Shown here in pieces: positions 1-6,668 of a DNA stretch of 43,712 bases (within the stretch, counting starts at the first letter, position 1; each line of letters starts with the position of its first letter). A program made the translations under genes and the position numbers. The stretch is taken from NCBI GenBank assembly GCA_903863905.1, contig CAIPDT010000158.1:1-43712 (forward strand), in the 5' to 3' direction. The stretch is from an uncultured Methylococcaceae bacterium. GTDB taxonomy: Bacteria > Pseudomonadota > Gammaproteobacteria > Methylococcales > Methylomonadaceae. The notes beneath the pieces were generated by a model. The model was not told where the DNA came from. It did not search any database and saw nothing but the letters and a program-made list of their open reading frames with translations.

Positions 1-111
1 CAGGATGCCAAACAGAGCATCAACATCGTCTACCATATCCGGAACACCGAACCGATTGGGTTGACCGGTGATTTCCACCCTATCCTGAATACAATCGCTA
101 AAAAGACCTGA
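1..111 (+). CDS. C-terminal end of an unidentified gene cut by the left edge
   Basis: The first 36 codons read openly on the plus strand and end in TGA at 109-111. The peptide (including INIVYHIRNTEPIG and LTGDFHPILNTIAKKT) looks like normal protein rather than shadow sequence, but I do not recognise the family. It runs against, and overlaps by about 80 bases, the 3' end of the minus-strand gene that follows. Convergent overlap of that size suggests that one of the two was truncated or joined by recombination near 112-125. Confidence 0.35.
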   Translation, partial: QDAKQSINIVYHIRNTEPIGLTGDFHPILNTIAKKT

Positions 112-710
112 CGGTAAGTTTTCTGTTTTTTAATTTTTTTATTTTCTTCTTCAATTTGTAGTAAAACAGCTTGAAGGAATAACCCAACGGCGAAGCTTTC
201 AATTGTTCCACCAAAACGCATCAAATTATTTACATCATCTAGAGTAAGATTTTCATTTTTAATATGCTCTCGAGCTTCTTCTCTATCAATATTATAAATA
301 ACCTCCTGAATTACATAGGTAAACTGATCTGATATTTCATAAAGTAAATTAAATACAGCCTTTGAGTTCATGTTAGAACCAGCTGTACTAAAACTTACGC
401 CATTTCCAAATAAAATGAGACTCCCATCTGTTTGCATCTTACACTCAAGGAGTTCATACCAAGTTAAACTAGATTTTGTACTCTCATGCCAATCATTTTT
501 CCAAACTAAACCGCAATCTGTAATTGCCAAACCCTCATCACAAGAACCAAAAACAGTACAGTCAATGAGTCCAAAAACTTGCATGTGCGGGCTTATTGGA
601 AAAGCAGAAATAGCATTGTTCAGCTTATCTTTCGGAATATTATTCCCCACATAAAAATCACTTGAGGTGTGTTTTTTTAGTAAGTTTATTAACTTTTCAT
701 TCGCTGACAT
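30..710 (-). CDS. Conserved-looking hypothetical protein with a suspect C-terminus
   Basis: The frame encodes 226 residues from an ATG at 708-710. The N-terminal part contains FYVGNNIPKDKLNNAI and a segment around VFGSCDEGLAITDCGL. This resembles a domain I associate with short bacterial hypothetical proteins, possibly a PH-like fold, but I cannot name a function. Residues about 150-198 form a charged, probably helical segment ending in a lysine-rich stretch (EEENKKIKKQK). The last ~28 residues lie antisense to the fragment at 1-111 and look unrelated to the rest, so the natural C-terminus is probably lost. No signal peptide or membrane segment is evident. It sits in the defence island and is transcribed with the island's other genes. 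Confidence 0.5.
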   Translation of the reverse strand: MSANEKLINLLKKHTSSDFYVGNNIPKDKLNNAISAFPISPHMQVFGLIDCTVFGSCDEGLAITDCGLVWKNDWHESTKSSLTWYELLECKMQTDGSLILFGNGVSFSTAGSNMNSKAVFNLLYEISDQFTYVIQEVIYNIDREEAREHIKNENLTLDDVNNLMRFGGTIESFAVGLFLQAVLLQIEEENKKIKKQKTYRQVFLAIVFRIGWKSPVNPIGSVFRIW

Positions 711-810
711 AATTTTTAACTCATCTTCTTATTTTTTTATTAAACTCTGTGCTCAGTATAAATTACTGCTATGACAGGTTATGTCATTTTCCTAAACAAA
801 CTAAAAATAA

Positions 811-1101
811 TTATTGACGTATTTCATGACTACCCAAATACTCCCGTAATCCCTGCAATAAGCTATACCGCAACTCATTTGGACTAATCACCTGCACATT
901 TGGCAACCAATAGCGAATCAACGATAATATTTGACTATCATGCGCAATCCTTGAAAACACAATCAAACTTCCATCCTCTAAAGTCTTATCAATCTGCTGA
1001 TTTGGCAACAACGCCCGCCGCTGAAAATAATGCGCGACAGAACTATCCACTTTTAACACTACTTCTCGCTTGGTTTCAGCAAACCAGATACTATCTTCCT
1101 G
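811..1101 (-). pseudogene. WYL-domain transcriptional regulator, C-terminal remnant
   Basis: About 97 codons are readable, bounded upstream by an in-frame TAG at 1102-1104. The text fits the C-terminal (WCX) part of WYL-domain regulators: residues like VVLKVDSSVAHYFQRRALLP, then SLIVFSRIAHDSQILSLI and a final LLQGLREYLG. The N-terminal winged helix and most of the WYL domain are absent. The only internal start is a GTG at 1057-1059, which would give an 82-residue piece. WYL proteins often regulate restriction, BREX and CRISPR loci, so this stub is probably the leftover controller of a defence locus now largely deleted. Confidence 0.7.
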
Positions 1102-1120
1102 CTAAATGACCTAGTTAATA

Positions 1121-1747
1121 TCAGGATCTGGGATAAACTGCTAATACAGGAAATAAAGCTTTAACCTCAGCTAAACAAGAAAAGCGCTGAAGTCTATTTT
1201 TAACTTGATCAGAATTGCTGCCCACATTCAAAAAGAAATCCGCTAAATGATAGGTATCTCTTGTTTTCTGACCATGTTCAATACTCTCTTCTTCATCAGT
1301 TTTAATTAGTTCTTTGGCTTGATCAGATGAACAATGCTTATCATCAGTTAAGTATTTTTGACGACGTTCTTCGTCAGCATGTATACCGACCAAATAAAAT
1401 CCATCGGTATATACCTTCCTAAGAAATTCAACTTCACTCGGATGTTTCAACGAGTTTACGATGTAAGCTTTTTTACTACCCGCGGCACGTTTTCTTTTTA
1501 CAGCGATTTCTTTAGCGACACCGGCTGCGAGGATGGCGTTGTTTTTACTCTTTTCTCTTAGTGAGTCACCTTCCATCATACAGTACTTAATGCGGTCGTA
1601 CTCACTACTACCTGTATATTTTGGCAAGATTGAAGATACTCTAATTTCCTCGCTTGTATACCCAAAAGGTATTAAGCGATCTTTCAATGCATCAATCAAG
1701 TGTTTAGATTCGGTGCCAACTGCACTGATTATTCCAATAAATAACTC
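1121..1747 (-). pseudogene. Anti-phage dCTP/dCMP deaminase (DcdV/AvcD-like), kinase-like half only
   Basis: The frame matches my memory of the N-terminal P-loop kinase-like half of the anti-phage deoxycytidylate deaminases, which deplete dCTP during infection. Matching segments are FIGIISAVGTESKHLIDAL, SEYDRIKYCMMEGDSLREK, VEFLRKVYTDGFYLVGIHA and EHGQKTRDTYHLADFFLN. It ends shortly after QVKNRLQRF, about where the C-terminal zinc deaminase domain should begin. No HxE or PCxxC zinc motif follows, so the catalytic half is missing. The conserved start of the family lies upstream of the first ordinary start (TTG at 1697-1699); the frame is open to about 1756 with no good initiation codon. The last ~16 residues are probably junction sequence. 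It follows the gene at 1746-2099 with no gap and would be its operon partner. I infer a dead remnant. Confidence 0.7.
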
Positions 1748-2099
1748 ACCCCTTATTTACACCTGTAGCAAGATACTGACGCTCAAACGATTTTGTATTC
1801 GACGCATTAACTGTTTCTTTCACCAAATCAGATGAAATAATTGAAACAACTGGCTCCAGTTTTAAGTTCTCAAAACTTTCCTTGGGGCAAATTAACGATG
1901 GAACCACCGACTCTAGTTGAACCTTACCATCTCCTTTACCTTGAAAATTAATTTTTCCATCGGGAGACTCGAACCAATTCATAACGCCATCTTTTATTTT
2001 GAACACTTTTTTATTTAGCTGAGAATCATTCCAGACACCATTCAAGGAGCTTAACTTTGTTTGCAACTCTTCATAACTACCAGTAAACTTTAATCCCAC
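1746..2099 (-). CDS. Small unknown protein coupled to a toxin-antitoxin pair and the deaminase remnant
   Basis: The frame encodes 117 residues from a GTG at 2097-2099, with a good GGAG ribosome site seven bases upstream inside the end of the preceding toxin gene. Its N-terminal ~65 residues look like a compact beta-rich module: GSYEELQTKLSSLNGVW, KKVFKIKDGVMNWFESPDG and KINFQGKGDGKVQLE. The remainder is polar and less patterned. I have the impression of having seen this module in accessory genes of defence islands, but cannot assign a function. Its position, two bases after the DUF3368 gene and directly before the DcdV-like frame, puts it in a four-gene transcription unit. It looks intact although its downstream neighbour is broken. 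Confidence 0.6.
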   Translation of the reverse strand: MGLKFTGSYEELQTKLSSLNGVWNDSQLNKKVFKIKDGVMNWFESPDGKINFQGKGDGKVQLESVVPSLICPKESFENLKLEPVVSIISSDLVKETVNASNTKSFERQYLATGVNKG

Positions 2100-2101
2100 G
2101 C

Positions 2102-2596
2102 TTATTCTCCAGCTTCTCTCAAGGCAAACTCAACGACATTATTACCTAACCAAATTCCACGCTGCCGCATTCGCCGAATAGCGTCTCTCATAGAAATCGG
2201 ATAACCCAATTTTTTGGCTTTCAACAAAATACCGATTGACCCTGTTAAATTTAACCCTGATAAACGAGCAAAGCGGCGACCAACGTTTTCATCAATAGCC
2301 ACCAATTCAATATCCTCTTGTAACGCTAACTGAATTACAGCTGCCTCGCCAGAATCCAGCGAATTTTGTAGCAAGACAGGTATTTTAACCGGCGTATTCT
2401 GCTTATGCAGCCAACTCATTTGTTCAAATTCAGTGATAGCAAAATTATCAGCACCCCCGGCATGAATTTCTCGACAGACCTCAAAAGGCACCCATACCCG
2501 ACTGTATAAAAGTGGCAACATATCCAAAGAACCCGTTGCCGCAATTAAAGAAATTATGGGCGTTGTATTGATGACCAGTTCTTTTTCTTCAGGCAT
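2102..2596 (-). CDS. DUF3368 PIN-like toxin
   Basis: The product is a 164-residue protein of the DUF3368 family, relatives of VapC-type PIN-domain RNases. I chose the ATG at 2594-2596, giving MPEEKELVINTTPIISL at the N-terminus. A longer frame to 2641 would add 15 residues deep inside the antitoxin gene. Visible features are the first strand VINTTPIISL (Asn where canonical PIN domains have Asp, which I believe is common in this branch), LDSGEAAVIQLAL in the middle, and VAIDENVGRRFARLSGL followed by GSIGILLKAKKLG. The start overlaps the antitoxin stop by eight bases, the usual translational coupling of a toxin-antitoxin pair. Expected role: RNA cleavage when freed from its partner. Confidence 0.8.
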   Translation of the reverse strand: MPEEKELVINTTPIISLIAATGSLDMLPLLYSRVWVPFEVCREIHAGGADNFAITEFEQMSWLHKQNTPVKIPVLLQNSLDSGEAAVIQLALQEDIELVAIDENVGRRFARLSGLNLTGSIGILLKAKKLGYPISMRDAIRRMRQRGIWLGNNVVEFALREAGE

Positions 2597-2837
2597 TGGA
2601 AAAATCCGACTGAAGATCTTCATCAGATAAATCAATAACATTAACGCCGTAATGCTGTAAGCTCAATAAAAAAGCCACCCGTTCCATACCAACCAGTAAG
2701 GCTGCTGTTCCACTGGAAATCCGCTTAAGCTCATAAAGCTTTGCAGCCATTGCCATTTTAGCTTCATGCTCAAACTGTTCTGCTGATTCTTGTAACGCAT
2801 CAGGTAATTTATCTGGATAATTCACAATCAATTGCAT
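2589..2837 (-). CDS. UPF0175 family antitoxin
   Basis: This 82-residue protein resembles UPF0175 small helix-turn-helix proteins, which regularly precede DUF3368 genes. The N-terminus MQLIVNYPDKLPDALQ is a beta strand as in ribbon or SpoVT-like antitoxins. It is followed by FEHEAKMAMAAKLYELKRIS and SSGTAALLVGMERVAFLLSL, the typical UPF0175 helical core, and an acidic tail that would bind the toxin. The ribosome site CCGGAGAAAAAG lies immediately upstream. It is the first gene of the unit antitoxin, toxin, unknown protein, deaminase remnant. A near-identical copy of its ribosome site and first five codons occurs at 6915-6940. Confidence 0.8.
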   Translation of the reverse strand: MQLIVNYPDKLPDALQESAEQFEHEAKMAMAAKLYELKRISSGTAALLVGMERVAFLLSLQHYGVNVIDLSDEDLQSDFSNA

Positions 2838-2863
2838 CTTTTTCTCCGGTTAAGAATCGCTTA

Positions 2864-2941
2864 TTACTTCTTACTCAACGCCGCCATAATCGCTCTAAAA
2901 CTCTCCAGCCCTGCTTCCATATTTTCAAAATATGCGTTCTG
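2864..2941 (-). pseudogene. C-terminal tail of a lost gene
   Basis: Before a TAA at 2864-2866 the minus strand reads NAYFENMEAGLESFRAIM followed by AALSKK. It looks like the end of a real protein, perhaps a restriction-modification subunit, but it is too short to assign. The frame is cut where the palindromic repeat starts at 2941, so the rest of the gene was probably removed by a rearrangement at the repeat. Confidence 0.4.
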
Positions 2942-2997
2942 GGGGGTCAGACACTCATGTTCCATTAACAAAAATTAGGTCAAGGGGCCAGACCCCC
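2941..2997. repeat. Palindromic REP-like element
   Basis: A G-run with GGGGGTCAGAC on the left faces GCCAGACCCCC on the right (nine of eleven positions pair), enclosing an AT-rich middle with ATGTTCCATTAAC. The composition and layout resemble the short palindromes mobilised by REP-associated tyrosine (Y1) transposases. No such transposase gene is in the window. The element abuts a truncated reading frame on one side and the 3' end of the retron operon on the other. Confidence 0.55.
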
Positions 2998-3043
2998 AAA
3001 GATCCTAACGGGGCCACCTAAGATCACTAACAGAAACATAAAC

Positions 3044-3829
3044 TTACCCATCATAGTTAATTGACTTCAAATAGTTTTCTGAACTTTCACCGAGATAATA
3101 TCTTATCGTAGTAAAGAAAGCGGGCCAATGTTGTTGATCATCTTTTTGAAGTAACGCTTTAGCAAGATTTTCGAGTGCCCCTTCTTCACTAATATTTTTA
3201 GAAATTTGCGCTGCAAATTGCTCATTAACGGCGTCTAATACCACCTTTCTATCTCGCATTAATTTTACTGAGTTTAAATTGAGTTTTTTAGGATCTAAAC
3301 AGTTCTTTGCTTTGACTTCATCGACACCTGCCTTACGACAATTCTGCTCGTGCACTGATAAATGACCATCTCTGCGGTTTGCTTTAAATAATACGGGAAA
3401 AGCAGGAATATCAAGAGGATTTAAAATGTCGCCATCTAAAATTGAATCACCTTTTAAGACATCAGAATGTCTTTCGGAATGCTCTGCAATATATCTAGCA
3501 TTATTATCAATAACATATTTTTCAGAACCTCCGTGACAACAACCAAGCATATTGTGCCAATCTAATGCCCAGTTATTTTCAGATTGATTAGCGATTGATT
3601 TAGGATGGAAATGCTCAACACGAAAATCATTTATTGCTTCACCACCACCTTGTTTTGTATTAATTTCACAATAACAGCAAAGATTACCCTGGTCTTGTTG
3701 TAATTTGTTTTGTACCTCGATGTATCCTTCCTGGCACTCGTTTTTAAAATTGTCCCAGGAGGCATGAGGATTAGAAAAACAATACTCTTTAAGTGAATTA
3801 GGGGGCGTTCCTTTTAAGCACTTTTTCAT
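3044..3829 (-). CDS. ptuB: Retron effector HNH nuclease, PtuB-like
   Basis: This 261-residue protein belongs to the TIGR02646/PtuB type of HNH nuclease and is the last gene of the retron operon. The fold is visible as a zinc-binding pair at residues 51-54 (CCYC), the nuclease core VEHFHPKS at 71-78, Asn93 in DWHNMLGCC, and the second cysteine cluster at 97-98. In Ec78-type retrons and Septu systems this protein joins the ATPase PtuA; phage inhibition of the RT-DNA complex frees the pair to cleave nucleic acid (tRNA in Ec78). Its ATG overlaps the PtuA stop codon by four bases (ATGA), so the two are probably made in fixed ratio. All expected catalytic residues seem present. Very likely functional. 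Confidence 0.9.
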   Translation of the reverse strand: MKKCLKGTPPNSLKEYCFSNPHASWDNFKNECQEGYIEVQNKLQQDQGNLCCYCEINTKQGGGEAINDFRVEHFHPKSIANQSENNWALDWHNMLGCCHGGSEKYVIDNNARYIAEHSERHSDVLKGDSILDGDILNPLDIPAFPVLFKANRRDGHLSVHEQNCRKAGVDEVKAKNCLDPKKLNLNSVKLMRDRKVVLDAVNEQFAAQISKNISEEGALENLAKALLQKDDQQHWPAFFTTIRYYLGESSENYLKSINYDG

Positions 3830-5457
3830 AATTGTCGTTGAAACTTCTTCATCCGAATATCTATGTCGACTTTTATCAGTTCAGGTTCCTGACCACAACT
3901 CCATTGATCAAGTTCTCTACGTAAGTCTATTGCTTCAGGGGCATCCCATTCATCATTGTCTACCAATTCACGATAGCGATTGAGTTTTTTAACTCTGGCC
4001 AATTCTGGAGGCCTCGAATCAACACCAAAGATGTCTTTTAGCAAGCGTGATGATTCTGCACCATCGGTTCCAGGTTGAGCAGGAACAACTCTATTAGCAT
4101 CAAGTATTTTGATTTCAAAGGCCGGTACGGTTGAAAGTACCTGAGGACTATGCGTAGTCACAATGAATTGTATATTAGGGAATGTTCTTAATAAGTTTGG
4201 GATAATAGTCTGCTGCCATTTAGGATGTAAATGTAAGTCAATTTCATCTATTAAAACAATGCCATTCCCTTGCAATGGATCACTTAACGATGGATTTAGA
4301 AGCACAAGACGACGAGCTATATCAGCTACCAGTGCTAATAATGATTTTTCACCTTGTGATAACTGTAAAATATTTAAGGTAACGCCCTCTTTATCAATTA
4401 ACATGTCTAACGAAGGACTGCGTTGAATACGTAAATGACTAAACTCCGGCATAAAATCATAGATAGCCTTAGTAACACTCTGAAGGGTTTGACTTGCGTT
4501 TGTTAGAGCCTCATCTGCAACTTGATGTTGAAGCTGCGCTATTTCATCCTGTTTATTCTGTTTAAATGCTTTTAATATGGTTTGTGTTTCAGCATTTTGA
4601 TGACTTTGTTTTTCCATCTCTTTAACAAAATCACTATTCAACTCAGCTTGTAATTTTTCAATACGGATCAGAAGGTCCTGATTCTTTCTATTGTCGGCGT
4701 TACTAATATCTTCAAGATGTTTAAACCAACGAAAAAATAATTTAAAGTCAGCCGACCCTTTAAGTGATCTGTCATAACCAGAAAACTTATCACCGTCTTT
4801 TTGAGACGTCATTTCATCAAATCGAACAGTATCTTTCTCATTAATATCTGTTGCTCTATCAACCGAATAAAATGCGAGAATAGGAAAGTTGAACAGATTA
4901 TTTTTAGAATGGGCTAATCTGTATAATTCAGAAAGTTGTTTAATTTCTTGATACTGACCACTTTTTTTTGTGTAACTACCTTCTTTACTTTTTGATAATT
5001 CAAGATTATAGCTATGTCCAGATACTGAAAACAGACTGAGAATTGACGAGTAATCAAGGTCGCTATCATTATTTATATCCGATAACTCAATGAAGTCGCC
5101 ATTTCCGAATTGACTAATGAAAAATCTGATTAACCAGCTTAAACTTTTTTTGATGGCGTCTAATAAAGTCGTTTTGCCCGCTCCATTAACACCAACCAAT
5201 ACGGTAAAATTTGGTTGATTAGAAAAATCCAGCTCAATCTCTTTAAAGGGACGGAAATTAATTAATTTTAGAGATGATAGCTTTATAGTTGGGTTAGTAA
5301 ACGCAGCTAATACCTTTTCATAATATAAGTTTGCTTTTTCAACATCTTGTGTAACAAACTGTCCCTGAGCGTAATATTCAGCCAATTGAAACAAAGCATT
5401 GATATCCCCCTTATTTGCTTTATGTTCCAATGCTTTAACAGAGCTATTTTTTTTCAT
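3826..5457 (-). CDS. ptuA: Retron effector ATPase, PtuA-like with Sel1-type N-terminus
   Basis: This 543-residue SMC/ABC-type ATPase is the middle gene of the retron operon. Residues about 8-50 form a Sel1/TPR-like helical hairpin (INALFQLAEYYAQGQ), a mark of the Ec78 retron branch of PtuA. The ATPase follows: Walker A GVNGAGKTT at 89-97, a coiled insertion around 260-330, ABC signature LSQGE at 366-370, Walker B VLIDEID at 401-407 and an H-loop TTHS at 434-437. PtuA is expected to oligomerise, bind PtuB and be held inactive by the reverse transcriptase with its multicopy DNA. The start ATG overlaps the end of the RT gene by 14 bases. No lesion is seen. Confidence 0.92.
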   Translation of the reverse strand: MKKNSSVKALEHKANKGDINALFQLAEYYAQGQFVTQDVEKANLYYEKVLAAFTNPTIKLSSLKLINFRPFKEIELDFSNQPNFTVLVGVNGAGKTTLLDAIKKSLSWLIRFFISQFGNGDFIELSDINNDSDLDYSSILSLFSVSGHSYNLELSKSKEGSYTKKSGQYQEIKQLSELYRLAHSKNNLFNFPILAFYSVDRATDINEKDTVRFDEMTSQKDGDKFSGYDRSLKGSADFKLFFRWFKHLEDISNADNRKNQDLLIRIEKLQAELNSDFVKEMEKQSHQNAETQTILKAFKQNKQDEIAQLQHQVADEALTNASQTLQSVTKAIYDFMPEFSHLRIQRSPSLDMLIDKEGVTLNILQLSQGEKSLLALVADIARRLVLLNPSLSDPLQGNGIVLIDEIDLHLHPKWQQTIIPNLLRTFPNIQFIVTTHSPQVLSTVPAFEIKILDANRVVPAQPGTDGAESSRLLKDIFGVDSRPPELARVKKLNRYRELVDNDEWDAPEAIDLRRELDQWSCGQEPELIKVDIDIRMKKFQRQL

Positions 5458-6397
5458 GACCTATCCTTGCAGAGGTTATTATTTGGCTTATTGTCTCAAA
5501 AGAATATTTCTTAATCATACTTTCCTTAAAATGGGGCTCAATATGGCAAGCAAAGGCTAATAACCCCTGCAAATAACTTATATCCTCTTCAGGAAGTTGC
5601 TTAAGTGAAAACTGATGAATTAACGATGAAATATAACGTTTCCTCTGCCGCCCAATTGATAAACAATCGTCATTAGTAATAGTAATGCCAGTAACATGTC
5701 TATTATTAGCCTTAGATGAAAAAACTGTTTTACTTTCATTGATAATGATTCGACCTTTGAAATGCTCAACAAGAAACTGTTTCATCAAGGCAGGAAGGTC
5801 AAATAAACTATTTTTTTTATTACATGAAAAAGTTAAGTCATCTGCATAGCGCGTATAGGTAATTCCTTTGCTTAAGCAGACTTCATATACAGCCGTATCA
5901 AAAAAAAACATAATGCTGTTTGAAATAAATGGCGAACTAGGAGCACCAATACTCATGACCAATTTACCCCCTGTTTTTTTGCTGGGACAAAAAAACAATA
6001 GCTGAGTTAATAAATAATAGTCTTCAGAAGATACACTAATATTTAGATTTTGTAATACTGAAAAGAATAAGTCGGGGGTAATACTATAAAAGAAATTTTG
6101 AAAATCCATCTTTAACAAATAACTCGAGTTTTGATGCTGCATGGCATTTTCTTTCACGCTAAGGTTTTTTCTATAAGCAAATGCCGACTTATGAACAGGG
6201 AGTATTTGTTCTAACAAGCTTATTAAAGCTCGCTGATAATCTTTTAATCTTTTGGCGGGTTGAGCGATGACTCGTTTGCCTGATGTCCGTTTAGGAATCG
6301 AATAGACTTTATACATTTTTGGGGCTGATAACACAAAATCATCAATTTCTTGCTTAGAAACAAATAATTCTTTGCATAAAAAATCATAAAGTTGCAT
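5444..6397 (-). CDS. Retron reverse transcriptase, Ec78-like
   Basis: A 317-residue retron reverse transcriptase. Visible landmarks are the early basic block KRTSGKRVIAQPAKRLKDYQ, the retron region X motif ENAMQHQ (NAxxH type), DFQNFFYSIT (first catalytic Asp), SIGAPSSPFISNSIM, the catalytic YADD within TRYADDLTFS, and region Y as RHVTGITI (VTG). It should reverse-transcribe the msd part of the RNA encoded just upstream (6461-6633) into a branched DNA-RNA hybrid that gates the PtuAB effector. It follows the RNA by about 60 bases and is translationally coupled to ptuA. Length and motifs are normal for the family, and nothing suggests decay. Confidence 0.95.
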   Translation of the reverse strand: MQLYDFLCKELFVSKQEIDDFVLSAPKMYKVYSIPKRTSGKRVIAQPAKRLKDYQRALISLLEQILPVHKSAFAYRKNLSVKENAMQHQNSSYLLKMDFQNFFYSITPDLFFSVLQNLNISVSSEDYYLLTQLLFFCPSKKTGGKLVMSIGAPSSPFISNSIMFFFDTAVYEVCLSKGITYTRYADDLTFSCNKKNSLFDLPALMKQFLVEHFKGRIIINESKTVFSSKANNRHVTGITITNDDCLSIGRQRKRYISSLIHQFSLKQLPEEDISYLQGLLAFACHIEPHFKESMIKKYSFETISQIITSARIGHEKK

Positions 6398-6419
6398 GAG
6401 TTACCTTTAGATCATCATT

Positions 6420-6454
6420 AAAGCATTGGCGAGGTCAAAACTCGCAAATGCTTT
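6420..6454 (-). promoter_or_regulatory. Stem-loop between the retron RNA and the RT gene
   Basis: Two 14-base arms (6420-6433 and 6441-6454) pair with one mismatch around a seven-base loop. In the sense direction the arms read AAAGCATTTGCGAG and CTCGCCAATGCTTT. The stem sits just after the a2 repeat and 23 bases before the RT start codon. It lacks a following U-run, so it is more likely a processing or stability element separating msr-msd from the mRNA than a full terminator. Confidence 0.65.
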
Positions 6455-6460
6455 AGTTGA

Positions 6461-6633
6461 ATCTCTTTACCTTAATAAAGCGGAAGCGATTTTTCGCGCT
6501 TATTAACCGAAGACATGAGAGCAAGAAGCGCGGAAAATCGCTTCCGCGCCCCTAAAACGACTCAATAAATTAGAGTCTGGCTAAACGCCCGACTAAACTA
6601 ATACTTAATTAGTTTGTAAACTCTAAAGAGATG
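6461..6633 (-). ncRNA. Retron msr-msd RNA
   Basis: Read on the minus strand, the element starts with repeat a1 (ATCTCTTTA, 6632-6624) and ends with its perfect complement a2 (TAAAGAGAT, 6469-6461), as retrons require. After a1 come G residues at 6623 and 6621, candidates for the branching guanosine. The msr has a perfect 8-bp hairpin (arms 6615-6608 and 6602-6595, AAACTAAT with ATTAGTTT), a small GGC/GCC stem and a GACTC/GAGTC stem near 6578-6560. The msd is one long hairpin: 22-base arms at 6547-6526 and 6501-6480 pair with a single mismatch, closing a 24-base loop that contains CTTGCTCTCATGTC. The overall size (~173 nt) and order match known retrons. Boundaries are inferred from a1/a2 and the promoter. 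Confidence 0.88.
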
Positions 6634-6639
6634 AGTCAC

Positions 6640-6668
6640 ATTCTATAGGACTCCTTAATTATCAGCAA
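6640..6668 (-). promoter_or_regulatory. Candidate promoter of the retron operon
   Basis: A -35 box TTGCTG (6668-6663), a 17-base spacer and a -10 box TAGAAT (6645-6640) fit a sigma-70 promoter. The start would fall at about 6633-6634, one or two bases before the a1 repeat. This agrees with an RNA that begins at a1 and runs on through RT, ptuA and ptuB. Confidence 0.6.
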
